Under the pieces are notes generated by a model, which was not told where the DNA came from, did no database searches, and saw nothing but the letters and a program-made list of their open reading frames with translations. A program made the translations under genes and the position numbers. From positions 11,594,001 through 11,658,000 of the forward strand of contig CM055607.1 in the NCBI GenBank assembly GCA_029379385.1: DNA of 64,000 bases, in the 5' to 3' direction. Below are positions 14,001 to 26,400 of this stretch, one piece after another (position 1 is the first letter of the stretch; the number at the start of each line of letters is the position of its first letter). This DNA comes from Quillaja saponaria (Eukaryota; Streptophyta; Magnoliopsida; Fabales; Quillajaceae).

Positions 14001-14499
14001 AACATATAAAAACAAAAAGTTCGTCCAACCTGGAGTCAAGTTTAGCTAAAAATTCTTCATTTTGGTCAACTGAATCCATATTCTACACATTGTGAAAAAA
14101 ATTTAGAAACAAAAACAACAAATCTGTTCCTTCTATTTTCCTTCTTTGTTTTCTCGGTGACCAAACTGAAAGTCAAAGAATATAGGCCAGGCCGTCAATG
14201 ACATACCCATTACTGAAAGTATATTAAAGCCGGCAGTTTCCAGCAATTCTTATATGGTTTGGAGCAACAAAACTAGCCTCCACTCCATAATTAGAAATGA
14301 AGACGAGGCCAAAACTAAAAACCAGACCCAAATAGCAAAGGATTGAGATAGGATAGAGAAGGGGACGTAAAAAGTAAAGATTTAGAGACATAACAAAACG
14401 CTATTGACCTTCCTCGCTGAGTGGTGTAGCAAGCGGAGATAGAACCAACAACACCGCCATTACCAAACACAGAACATACTCCCCTTTCTTGATGGTCAT
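8062..14499 (-). CDS. ERL1: ERECTA-LIKE (ERL1/ERL2 type) leucine-rich-repeat receptor kinase
   Basis: A receptor kinase of the ERECTA family; family members perceive EPF/EPFL peptides at the plasma membrane and control stomatal patterning and organ growth. Exon 1 (14409-14499) encodes a signal peptide beginning [19 protein letters not shown]; an in-frame Met lies 12 codons upstream at 14535. Exon 2 (13548-13686) holds the LRR N-cap ([20 protein letters not shown]). Twenty LRR exons of about 72 bp, one 24-residue repeat each, run from about 13443 down to 9982. Exons 9810-9883 and 9596-9727 carry the cysteine pair and membrane span ([17 protein letters not shown]). Kinase exons are 9181-9519, 8587-8957 and 8062-8427, with AIK lysine (PIAIKRL), HRD loop ([13 protein letters not shown]) and DFG (LSDFGIAK) all intact. 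[13 protein letters not shown] and [15 protein letters not shown] at the ends of the cytoplasmic part are typical of ERLs. All key residues look functional. ERL1 versus ERL2 cannot be decided by eye. Confidence 0.93.
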
Positions 14500-17400
14500 C
14501 TTCCTGCTCCACCACAACACCGCACCCACTTCCATTGCCGACCCACCACGTACCAGAAGCATCAAAACAAAATTCCAGAAGGAATGGAGCAAGAAAAGCA
14601 AATGCTGTTATGTGGGTCAATAACAAGAAGATGATTACAGAGCCTATCTTGGTTTGCAGAGAAAGAGAGAGAACGTACTGGAGGGAGAGAGCAGGCGTTT
14701 GGCGTGAACTGTAAGGAATACTGAACAAGTGTTAAGAAGAGAGAGATAGAGTAACAGTAGAGAGAGAAAGGCAGTAAGTAAGGACAGACTCTAGAGAGAG
14801 AAAGCAGTAAACGGCGGTGAAGCGACGTTAGTGATTGTGACTGAGAACAAAGGATGAGTGAGCGAGTAAGAGAGAGAGTTACGCAGCGGCCGTCATTCGT
14901 ACTTGCGTTTCCGAAAGTTGTTGCAAAATTTTGACAGCTACCGTTAAGTTCCAATCCCAAGCGCGATGATATAACACGTGTAATCGTGTTCTCAACTGAC
15001 GGTTACAATAAGCACAACCGAACCGATAATACTCCATTGACGGTTTGATATGAGAAAATTAAAAACACGCGCTAGATTGAACGTGAGAAGTAGACAACGT
15101 GATATTAAAGAGGAGGGAGAGATTGTGGCGCGTGCTTAGTAGAGAGATTGATGTTTGATCCATACTATTACATAGGTATTGGATGGTTCTAATTGGAAGT
15201 GAGAAAATTCCACACCAATGTTTCGTATTCTTTTAGTTAATTTTAAGGGATTTAATTTTTGTCACCTTTATCATAAAGCACTGTCTTGGGTATCTGTCAC
15301 GATTTTCGTCCAAGTTCCTAAACAGGCACAAGAATCATTTTTGTGATTGTTTCAGTTTCTCATATTTTTACTTAATTTACGGTGAGTTTTAAATTTGTTA
15401 CCCCATTTGTATAACAAGACCAGAAGAGAGTGGTAAGGAACTTGTCGTCCAACAAATACATGAGAAGGAAAATTTTTGGCCCACTTACCAAGTCATGATC
15501 CTTAACTTTTTAAGAAGATCTTTTACAAATCTTAAAAGATTAATAAAAACAAATCAATAACAAAAGTACAAATGTTGGATACTATTAAACATTGACTATG
15601 TTTATTACTATTGAACTAAACTAGTTCCAAGGGAATGTTAATAGAATGATTTGCTTTCCCTTCACCATCTTTAATTTATGTTGGGTAATTAAAAATTTTT
15701 TGTTAGTGTATTTAATTGATCTATAAATTATTTAAATATATATATATATAAAAACTTAATTTATAACAAAATAAATTATCAAATTTGAACTTGATGGGAT
15801 CTATTGCATATAAAAAAAAATACAAGGAGTTGTTAAGTTAGTCATTATTATTATTCTAGTGAAGAGAATAAATTATTTTCTGAAATTTCAGAATCAATCA
15901 ATATCATTAATAATAAAGAAAAGTATAAGGGGCTGTTTGTTTGTACAAGAGAAGCAAAACAAGAGTGTGTCTGAGACTGAAAGGTGCACGAGCAGCATTG
16001 AAGACTTTAGCATTAGCAATGAACAGGTCTGCTATGAATAAAGCTGATCCTGCCCCTTTCCTTTTACATAAGCCTCTCTTCTTCATTTACATTATTTCAA
16101 GTTTTTTTTAAATTAAAAAAAAAACATATTTTCTGACACTGGACAGATCCAAATTAGAACCCCAGCCCTTGGATCTTATAACATGGAGCGATTTCTTTTT
16201 TTATTATTAATTTTTTTTTTCATAATTAATGAAAATATCAACTTTTGGTGATTTCTACAGCCGAGGCATATTTAAGATCTTTGAACACATGGCAATATCG
16301 CAGCATGCCTACTCTGCTCGCTAGGCTATAGGGTTTGGTCTCAGAGCGTCAGAAAGGGACGTACCGGCGACATATCCGCCGGTATTGTGTACGGCCGGCG
16401 TGCTCCCAATCGTTGGCCAGGAGTCCTCAATTCGACAATGCATTTAATAAACAAAATTATGGATGACGGTAACGTCGCCGTCGTTATTCTTTTTTTGGGT
16501 TATTACACAATTATTAAATTATGATTGTTAATTCTTATTTTATTTAAAGTGATATAGTGAGATTCAGATTAGAGCCGGTCTCAGACATTTCCCAGATATT
16601 TGCTGCCACCTACTTCTAAGTATATGCATGCTTATTTATCTATTGAAAAATGTTATTAACTTATTAAATTATTATTTTTAGTGTGATATTCAGACTTGCA
16701 ACTAATTTTATTATATTTATCTTCTGATTATATCAAAAGCATATTTCAATTTCTCATGAAATTATTTAAATTCATAAAATTATTTTTTTAATATAACGGG
16801 ACAAAGGTGCAAAGAAGAAACTAAACATGAAACAACAAAACCCCTTGTAGAACATTACAAAAGTAAACTTGCAACACCACTAGGAAGATCCACGTAGCAA
16901 ATAAAACCAAGATTCAAGCCAATGAGCAGTCAACCAATCCCTAATATAACTTCTTCATGGAAGTGTGTCTAAAACGAATAATTCAATCCTTACTAATCAT
17001 ATTATGAATTTCTAGAACCAGATCCATGAAGATGGTGAAACGAGCGAATTTTTAGGTACATATTGGTTCTCAACTCGAACTCATTATAAATTAAATAACG
17101 AAAATTAAAACTTATTTTTAATATAATTAATATTTTTTTACAATATTAAAATCTTAAACTTGTAGTTTAATAAATTTTAGAGTTTAATATTTTGGCTCAA
17201 AATCATAAACAAATTTGAAATTAAACTCCAGTTTAATTCATTTTATTTAGAACAAAAAATAAATGAATAGTTAATAAATCGAGTCTCAAATTATTTTTTT
17301 GTGTCTAGCCTAATTCAAAAAGTTAAAGAACAAAAATCTTTATTTATTAGACTAATTCATTAAAGTTTAGCTTAATAATTTATCTTACTTATAAAAAAAG

Positions 17401-18414
17401 TGAGTAGGATTAGAAAAAAATTAGAAAGAATCATATGCTTTCATAGTTTGAGTAATATACTTATTTGTAAAAGGAAATTCAAGTAAGGAAAATACGTAGG
17501 TCAAATATTGTCAAAGAGACAGACTGAACCAGTCAAAGAGAAAGGGTCAGAGAATGTGGGGTTGTTGGACAATAACTTGGAATAGAACTGAACCAGAATA
17601 GTTTTCTACTTTTTTTTCTTTTTCATCCTTGTGAAAATTGTAAAATAGAAAGCTTGGAATGCAAGTAAATAGTAAATAACAGAGTACACTGGTAGGATAG
17701 GAGGCCTTTCCCTACAAATCAAAACTGTGGTTGAGACATAAAGAGTCCTATTGATTGTACCCATCATAGGACCCGTGATTGGTATCTCCTTCATTATTTT
17801 TTTACGGTAAAGTCCTATGAATTTGAAAAGTAAGAAATATTATTTGTATATTTGACGCAGAAAGTATAGTAGGAGATTTGGGTTCACATATCCCCATGAA
17901 AATAGGGCACATTTCTGGTCACTATTTCTAAATTCTATTCTCTGTGAAATATATAATAAAATAAGGCTCAGAAAAGAAAAGTAGATTTGAAAAAGGAAAA
18001 TTTGCAGCCGTTCAGCCTAAATTATGTTCTTCTTTACATCTCTGGCGCCTCCATTTCCAGTAGGTACAATGGCCACTACCCCAAACACATTGGAATTTAG
18101 TGTTGGTTTAGTCACTCGAATTATGAGATTTGAATGAGGGCACTGAGTTTTGATACAAAAGCAAATTATTAGTCTAGGAAATCAGCAATGTATGAAAAAA
18201 AATCACACCGGAAACTACACGGAATAATCTTTAATGGAGTGCTTTCTTGCCCTCATGAATTGTTCAAGAGATTAATCGTTGAAGTTTGACACATAAACTG
18301 AAAGTAAACAAATAAAAAGAAAAACAAATTACAAGTATCTGTCCAGAACTCTTCCCCTTTTAGTTAGGAGCAGCAATGACAAGAAAAATAATCCTCCTTT
18401 ATTATCGTCACTGA
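14500..18414. other. Intergenic region (ERL promoter and RAR1 downstream side)
   Basis: The first 700 bases are the ERL 5' leader and promoter, with GAGA-rich tracts at about 14640-14880 and an ACACGTGT motif near 14970. The rest is AT-rich. A small GC-rich island at about 16310-16440 stands out. Short open frames show no family features. No gene is called. Confidence 0.6.
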
Positions 18415-21400
18415 TTAAGATGAAGGATCTGCATTATGCCATCCTTTGGTGCATGGAGGAATTGTCATAAACTCATCAAATTCCTTTACATGGGTATCAC
18501 AGCACTTCCACTGCAAAAGAACATGAGAATTAGCACTCTGGCAATTATAAGCATAACTTGGCAATTAAAATGAAGTAACAAGAATATGCACTATAGTACT
18601 TAATACACACCCCTCTCATCCGATCATGGAAAACAGCAGGACCAGGATGATAGCTACATGCAGTCTCGTGGTTATCCTTTTCTTTGAATGTTTGACCACA
18701 TCCTTGGTTTCTGCAGGTTTGAGGCTGGTTTATATCAACTATCTTCTTAGCAGGAGCAGTAGTTTGAACACTTGTTTTGCTTTCAGCAAAGTCATCTTTA
18801 ATCAGATTTGCAGGTTTAGCTTGTGAGCCTAATGAACCGGATATATATTTAAAAAGTTTAGCTTGAGGAATTAACAAATAAAATAAAAACAAACTTATAA
18901 ATCAGAGAAGATAGTGAAAAGAGAAGCAAGAAAAAAAATAAGCCCCGCTTCCTAAGGACCCCCTCTCTGATAAGGGGAGGGAAGACTTAGGATACCACAC
19001 ATCTCTGAGTAAACACAGAAATGTGGGAACATATGAGTAAATCAAGACTACCTTATTACTTGGTTGAATATTTTTACCAAGTCCACAGCAGCATGAAAGC
19101 AATTATTTTACAATATGCAAGATAGATCAGAAGGTTTAGGAGTAATCTCAAAAACTGCATCTTAAAGTATTCTTCATGTAGAGATTTAATAAACTAAAAC
19201 CAACAGTTTCCATACGATTAGAATAAAAACTGAAAGCTTATCAAAGATAAAAACATAGTTCTTCATAATTATCATTGTTCTTCAGAAAAAGGAGAGAGGA
19301 TTGTGCATCTGAATCGTATTTCAACTTCTCAGAGTGACAGATTCTGTTTTGCAAAAGATCATTTAAAAGAAAGAGCATGTAGCATGCAATCACAATTACC
19401 GTGGTCAGAGCAAAAGAATCCCTGCCGACACCTAGAGCAAGACTCCTTTGATGATCCATTAGTTGCAGAAGCTGAAGCAGGAACAGATACCATGTTCCTT
19501 CTAACTGGCTGTGTAAATACAGGCTTCTCTGTTGTGTGCTTGCCTGTCTTACATCTTCATTAACAAAGAAAATTTTGGTCAACTAATGCTGAAAAAAGCC
19601 AGATGGAAATAATAAGTTTTGTTAGCAGTATAAATGCATATTTTGCAAAAAGTTTCACCTTATCCTTAGGCCAGAACCTCAGATATAAACAGTGCAAATA
19701 TAGAATATTTAGAAAAAAAGAAAAGGAAAATTAGCTTTAGAAGGAAATTCGGACTTGTTCAGGAGCAACTCATATCTCATGACAATGTTATTATTACTGG
19801 AAATTTTTCATTGGAACTATAAGGTGAACTAACATATCTTGCACACGGATTCATATCTTCATCTACCAAGATAGTCTTCATTCCAAGTGAGGATCACTCT
19901 AATTAAGTTGGGAATGGGGAACCATCACTTACAGAATTACAATAAACAAGAACAAACTCACTAAAGCTGGGGGACTTTAAAATATAATTGGTAGTTCTCC
20001 TGATGGGTCTTTAACAGCAACAAAATGAATTTAGGGATATGCATTTTGAAACAAATGGAAACAGTAGAAAGGAAAGGAAACAATTAGATGTATTACCCTG
20101 GAATTTCTAAGAATAAGGTAAAATCATGACTTCTTTTCTTGCAACAACTCCATTCCTTCATCCCATCATGAAATAGGGGCTGAAAAAAAACATCAAAGCC
20201 CAAGGGCAATAACCAATATCAGAAGACAGAAAACTTCCTGAATTTAGAATCAATGCAGAAAAGGGAATCCACTTGTAATAAATAAATAAAGATAAATAGG
20301 CATAGACTTACCCCCTGAGAAAATGAAGCAGCCCCAGAATTAGAGCCAAGCCCAAACATGCAAGATGAAAAGTGAATAAGTGAAATTCAACAACAATGCT
20401 GTTATCTCATAAAACAATACATGAACCACAAATATAGGCAGCTGAACAAGAGAAAATCTTTAGGGTTTGAATGTTCAAACCCTAAAGATGATAAGAATGT
20501 TTCTACCCTCATCTTCAATGGTTCTCCATAACAACATCAAATATATGAAGAAACAAGGTAAGAGTTCAGTGCTGCTCATGAAGTGTGTACAATTGATGAT
20601 AATAACAACAAATAGAATATATAGGAGCTTATGAGACCATAATGTAGAATCATGTTAAATATAAATAAGCTTTAAATGTATAGTATTGTTAATAATTCAA
20701 TCTGTTGCAGTTAATTTAAGAAACATGTCCGTGGGTGCCTATAACTTATCTCTTTCTTTTATTTTTTTGGGCGATTGGAAAGGAGGGAATGATTGATAGA
20801 CAGAAAAATTAGGGGGCAATCATGAAACCTCTCCCCTCCTGAAAGAAAAACATCCAACAAAAGCATACTACAAGATTGACGGACAAAAAAATGAACTGAA
20901 TTTGGCATTCACCAAAAGGTCTTAGGCACCCTGGAAGCCCATTGCAATATTGATAAATGATAAGCCATCAATGCATAGACACCACATCACACTAAACCAT
21001 TGCTTTTAGACCCTTAAAAGGTCAAAGGTGAGTCAGTCATTAGATGACACCTAGTGTTGCAGAAGTTGGTCAAGTCACAAACTGGATTTCTTAGATGGTG
21101 GATTCCCACTGCATCTGCACTAAAAACATGAATGTGCAAGCTAGATTGTGATCCATTGACTATTTCCAACAGATCATGCGATCAAAGTTTCATCCTTATG
21201 ATGTCTTAAACCAAACAAATCAATTCTATAATGAATTTGAGAATCCACTATAGTTTGATACAGGTTATACAATCCAAGTTCAAAATTCTGTATCAATTAC
21301 CCAATTTAAGCGTGCACAATACAATTGGTATAGCTCAAATTCAAATGGACATTTAAAAAAAAAAGCTTATGCACTTAATTCACCAAAGGGGATTACAGAT

Positions 21401-22078
21401 TGGGCACCTTTATCATTTTCAGTGCATTGTTACCTTGAGTCCAATTACTTGAAATTATTTGTTATCCACTGAATCTTTTAATGTTAGTGTTTGAAACCCA
21501 AGTTCGTGCCCCCTTATATAAATATATTTAAATGTAATTCACAGCTGCAAAATATTAGACATTCGAAAAGTGAGAAAAAAGCAAGAGCTAAGCCTAGAAG
21601 TAAGGCTTAAAGCATAAATCAGAACAGTACACACTGCATAAAACAAGTTACCTAATTAGTTAGCACTTAATCTCCAATGAAGATGAAGTGCCTTATTTTT
21701 ATATCAAATTTAAAAAGGACGAATCAGTCAAACAACCCACTTAAAGATCCCAATGATTAATAACTAGTTCTTCAATTTCCTATCAAGAAGGATCATATGG
21801 CTTATGAACTTCCAAGTATTCTATCAATATGGAAAAGGATTCACTGAAAGACTCTACCTTTCCCAACTGTCACCATCTTGAAGGAAGAAAAAGAAAAAAG
21901 AAATCCTTGAAGCTACATTCAAGGAGTGGATATTAGAATAGTTGTATGAGTAAGTAGAGGCAGGATGAGAGGGTACCGATTCATGGTATTGACAAGAATT
22001 ATCTGGGTTGTCGTCCTCAGAAAACATGGCGTTGCATCCAATTCTCTGGCATCGAAGTGTAACAGTTTGCTGCTCCAT
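18415..22078 (-). CDS. RAR1: RAR1, CHORD-domain disease-resistance co-chaperone
   Basis: Five exons join in phase: 21977-22078, 20097-20179, 19400-19554, 18611-18828 and 18415-18510. They give 217 aa, close to the usual 220-230 aa. CHORD-I covers the N-terminal third ([46 protein letters not shown]). The plant-specific middle Cys/His motif is [21 protein letters not shown] is C-terminal ([49 protein letters not shown]). All expected zinc ligands are present. Family knowledge: RAR1 binds HSP90 and SGT1 and stabilises NLR immune receptors in cytosol and nucleus. Intron 1 is large (about 1.8 kb) and holds a 30-bp palindrome. The next gene on the same strand, KEA, stops 910 bases downstream of the RAR1 start; there is no functional link. 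Confidence 0.95.
20458..20487. repeat. Perfect inverted repeat of telo-box sequence in RAR1 intron 1
   Basis: A 14-bp arm CTTTAGGGTTTGAA is followed by TG and its exact complement TTCAAACCCTAAAG. Each arm contains the telo-box core AAACCCTA. It sits in the largest RAR1 intron. Confidence 0.8.
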
Positions 22079-22987
22079 TCTCGAGATTCTCAGTCTCTCT
22101 CCCTCTCTGAAGGTTTGGAGAAGTTTCGACTGTAAAGTAAAAAGACTTGAAAGGAAGACCGAAACAGAAACGGACTGGGCTTAGAAAAACACAAAAGATT
22201 AGAATCTCAAGTGAAGACTATCCATTTGGGTTAAGTGGGTTTTTATTTTTATAAAGGCCTGAGTACCACAGTCTAAACTCTTTGTCCCAGTAGAACATGC
22301 TGAAATAAATAAATAAAAAGAAAATTAAACAATTTCTGTTTCTTTGTTAAGTTTTCATCAGATAAAAACTACTAATAATCATCACTGATTGTAATACTTA
22401 TATCTAAATAATAATTATATCCTTTTGATGTTAGTCCTCGGAAAGAAAGAAAGTTGTTGAAGGAAATCAGGAATAACTAAAGTAGGCCAGTTATATAACC
22501 TACTTTTTCAGCCTCAAGAAAAACTAAACAAACTTCTCTGGTTGTACAAACTAGCTGAGAGGATGGTCCCTGATTTATTTCAATGATTCTTAATAATGGT
22601 GCAAGTGAATTTATCTTTGAAGCAGGTTATATATATATATATAGTATACATAAAATGTGAAATTCCTCCTTGAATTTAGTAGATCATATCATCAACCTGG
22701 ATATGAACATGTTAGAACATTTTGAAAAATCTAGCATGAGCTAGTTGTGGGGCCTATTTTTTCCTGCATACACTGTAAAGAATACCAAAATATACACATA
22801 TGTACATGAGATCTCCGAGCTGGGTTTTAATGGAAGTGAATATGCTAATTCTCTCATTGATTTTTTCAGTGGAACTTGCAGGGGAAACTGGAAAGCAAAC
22901 CCCAAGTTTCGCTAGTCAGTAATATCCAGATCATTTTCCGTGAGATGATTGGAGACGTGGCAAGATGAATTAAGTCACAAAAATCTG

Positions 22988-23435
22988 TTATGCACTTCGA
23001 ATCATGGAAGCTTTCTCCTGTTAAAAAAAGAAAAAAATAATGGTTATACAACATAAATTGTAACAGTTTCCAACTAGACTTTTATATCCCATTCCCATTT
23101 TATATGTTCGAAATAAATTTCCTAAAAGCTAAACTTCCCATAACTTTGATGGCAGAGGGTGATGGATTTCCACACTTCTCAACAATCTTGCGGAAGCCAA
23201 ATTCCTAAATATAACCTAATACCAATAATGTTTTCCATAACTATTCATTTCACATGCATTACTGACCAAAAGGCATATTTTAAAAGCTCAAATAGACTGA
23301 TTAATTTGATTGGATATACTGAGTTTTCTCATTTGGATTCTGCAGATATGTATACATAATACATCCTCTGGTCAATTTGTTCAGAACTTATACTGCACAG
23401 GACAATATCTAGCACTAGTCATTTGTTGCCCATGA

Positions 23436-23471
<36 letters not shown>

Positions 23472-26400
23472 AGAGAGAGAGAGAGAGAGAGACCTCATTC
23501 TGTGTGATGCTCTCAGAGGGGAACCAGTGCATGAGAACACCCAAGTTCATCACAGCAGGTATCAATTTAAACAGGAGAGGAGTTGTAACCTGTACATCAT
23601 TATCAGGTTAAAACTTTAGAGGGAGAGGAACTGGAGCAGCCAAGTTTTTTTCCTACTTTTTTTTTTCTTTCAAAATTATCATGTAACTTGAATATCAAAA
23701 CTGACCAGACTAAGAGCTGTTGTTCCAAGAAGAAGAAGATACATTTTACCCTACAAAATGTAAAGAAAAAGTAATGATCAACAACAAACGCAAAGATAAT
23801 TAGAAATTCAAAGGACAATTGAATAAGGAAATGCTTTTCATTGTCAGTGAATATAGAATGAAATGTTATGACCATATTACAGACATTTGCATAGGATAAA
23901 TATCATCTAAAAGAAAGGTGTCTCTTAAGTAATAGAAAATAATACTAATTATCTAGAACAGTATTGATGCCACAAAAGCAATTGAAATGGTGCAGTGATT
24001 TTTCAGACCAAACAGTGGTTGCAGGCAATTTAATATAATACTCCAGTGTAAATACAAAAACGTCTTCCTGCTTGTGTGCCATGCTTCATGTTATGGATCT
24101 ATCTGATACTCGGGAACATTTTTGCAACTTTTGGCAACATTAGTCAGCAGAAAATTGTTTTCTAGACCTGTCACCCTGCCTCAGATTCAATTTCTTAAGG
24201 ACTTTTGACAGTCTTTGGGCTTGCCCATTGAAAATTGACATATTTAATACCTAAGCCCAGCCCATTCTCAGGTCTATCAACGACCACTTGTTAGTGGCTA
24301 GAATCCTTTGTTGGTTGCCAAAACACATTAACCAATCTCTGAATGCTTTTTCTTGATTGCTTGAACCTCTTGGCAATGGCATCATTTGCTATCAGTTGTT
24401 GAATTATCTCCACTGACCATTGACTATCCTCACAATCTTATTTGATAGATAATGAAATCAGATAACAATAAATGCACAAATTCCAGGATATGATCTATGA
24501 AGATTTCAAAATCAGATAAGTAATAAATGTGTAATGAGAACCAGGATAGAGAGAAACCTCAACAAGATGAAGATTTGAGGCACGGCTTAGGAGAACAAAA
24601 GAGAATTCTCCAATCTGAGCAAGTGAGATTCCAACCTATTTGTAATAAAACAAACAATTATAGAGTAATCAGCATATCAGATATGTTTACCAATATATCA
24701 TCCAACAAATTGGGCAAAGTGAACTTACAACGAATGATGTCCTAATGCTATATCCAAATGTCTTCGTAACAACAGCAGCAACTGTTGTCTTAACAACGAT
24801 AACCAGTATAACAGATGCTAGTAAAATATCAACATGGCTCCACAGGAAGTGCACATGTATAAGCATTCCAATACTTGACAAGAAAAGAGCTGCAAATAGG
24901 TTACGAATTGGTTCCACCTACAATGTGCACATTTCATTACATGTATCAGCATGCCACTAATGGACCCAACAATTAATTAGATGAAAAATTACAAGTATCA
25001 GAGAACAAAAATGAAAAAAGTCAGAAGCCTGCACAATAATATAGTCGGATATTATGATAATATAATGCTGGACATAGTTCCTGAAGATATCATTATGGTT
25101 TGCACAACTAAGAGTATCATAACCCAAAGGAGTACCTGGTCCAAAGTATGTTGTGCAAAGTCTGTGGTAGAAATCATAACACCAGCCACAAATGAACCGA
25201 GCTCAAGGCTAAGGCCGAGTTTATCACTGCACTGGAAAAGTTGCAGGAGATTCCAAAGTATTAATAACTTGTAATTTCAAGGCTTAGAAATTTCCTGCAA
25301 AGGAGTTAATATAATGTTGCAGTTTTCATCGTCTTAACTTTGAGATCAACTTTTTTTTTATAAATGGGATCATACTATTGAACATGGTTTTTATTGTCCT
25401 TCTGATTCTTCATAACTTCCAGGCTCATTCACTAGCCCAGATAGAAGTCCAGAAATAAATTTGGATATATAAACAACTACACATTCGTTATTTATTTGAG
25501 TTCTCTTGTTCCCCCCTCGCCCCCAATAAAAGTAAATGATAACAAACTCCAATTGATGCTTATTCGAGTCCAATACACTGTATTATATAAGACTGAAGAA
25601 GAAAACGGTTAAGTAAGAAATCCCCTGCCTAACAAAATAAAAATAAAGTAGGGAATCTAAGCCAAAATTCATCCCAATACAATACAAAAAAGTAGCGTCA
25701 CAAACATTCAGTGCCCTCTGCAGAAAATTACTTTGCACTTACCCAAGCCGATAATAAGCAGAAAGCCACAGCAGCTAGCTGATAAAGTTCATTTGTCTGG
25801 ATCACAAAAGGGAAACAGGAAAATCAACTAATAAGACCTATAATTATCCCAAGACTGTAGCTAAATAATTATTTATATACTTACTTGAGATGACAGCTGC
25901 ATCATCAGTTTTAGAAAGCGAGGAACAAATGACCAAGATAATACAGATGCAGCAGTGAGATACATGGACAATACAAGCAGGCTGAAATTGACAACAACAA
26001 ATAGGGGTTAACTCGATAGCAATCATCTAGATTTGGGTTTGGCCTACACAGACAGACAGTAACAACTTGAGTAAAGAAGCTTATATAATACTATGATGCT
26101 CAAATTCATTATGCCAAAACAAGAGGTTAATTGGCATAGAAAAGTAAATGAAATGGAGTTTCATAAGAAAGCAAAACTGCACATAGGCAACTTACAGCTT
26201 GCCCATTGACACCATTCCTTGTAAAAGGCCACTGTTCCCGCCCAAAACAGGGAGCAAAGCAAATAGTAAACCCACTGCACAATCCTGATATAAAACAAGG
26301 TGAAGAAATGAATTATATGCATGATCTCAAGATTTCCATGCTCCAACTCATTACTTTATCAATTGCAGGGGTGTTCATGAAGTGAACCAAAATAATCAAA

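Noticed and set aside
14315..14960. Minus-strand frames of 132-137 residues upstream of ERL
   Set aside because: They lie in other frames across the ERL leader and first exon. Their Ser/Leu-rich content reflects the GAGA/TCTC tracts.
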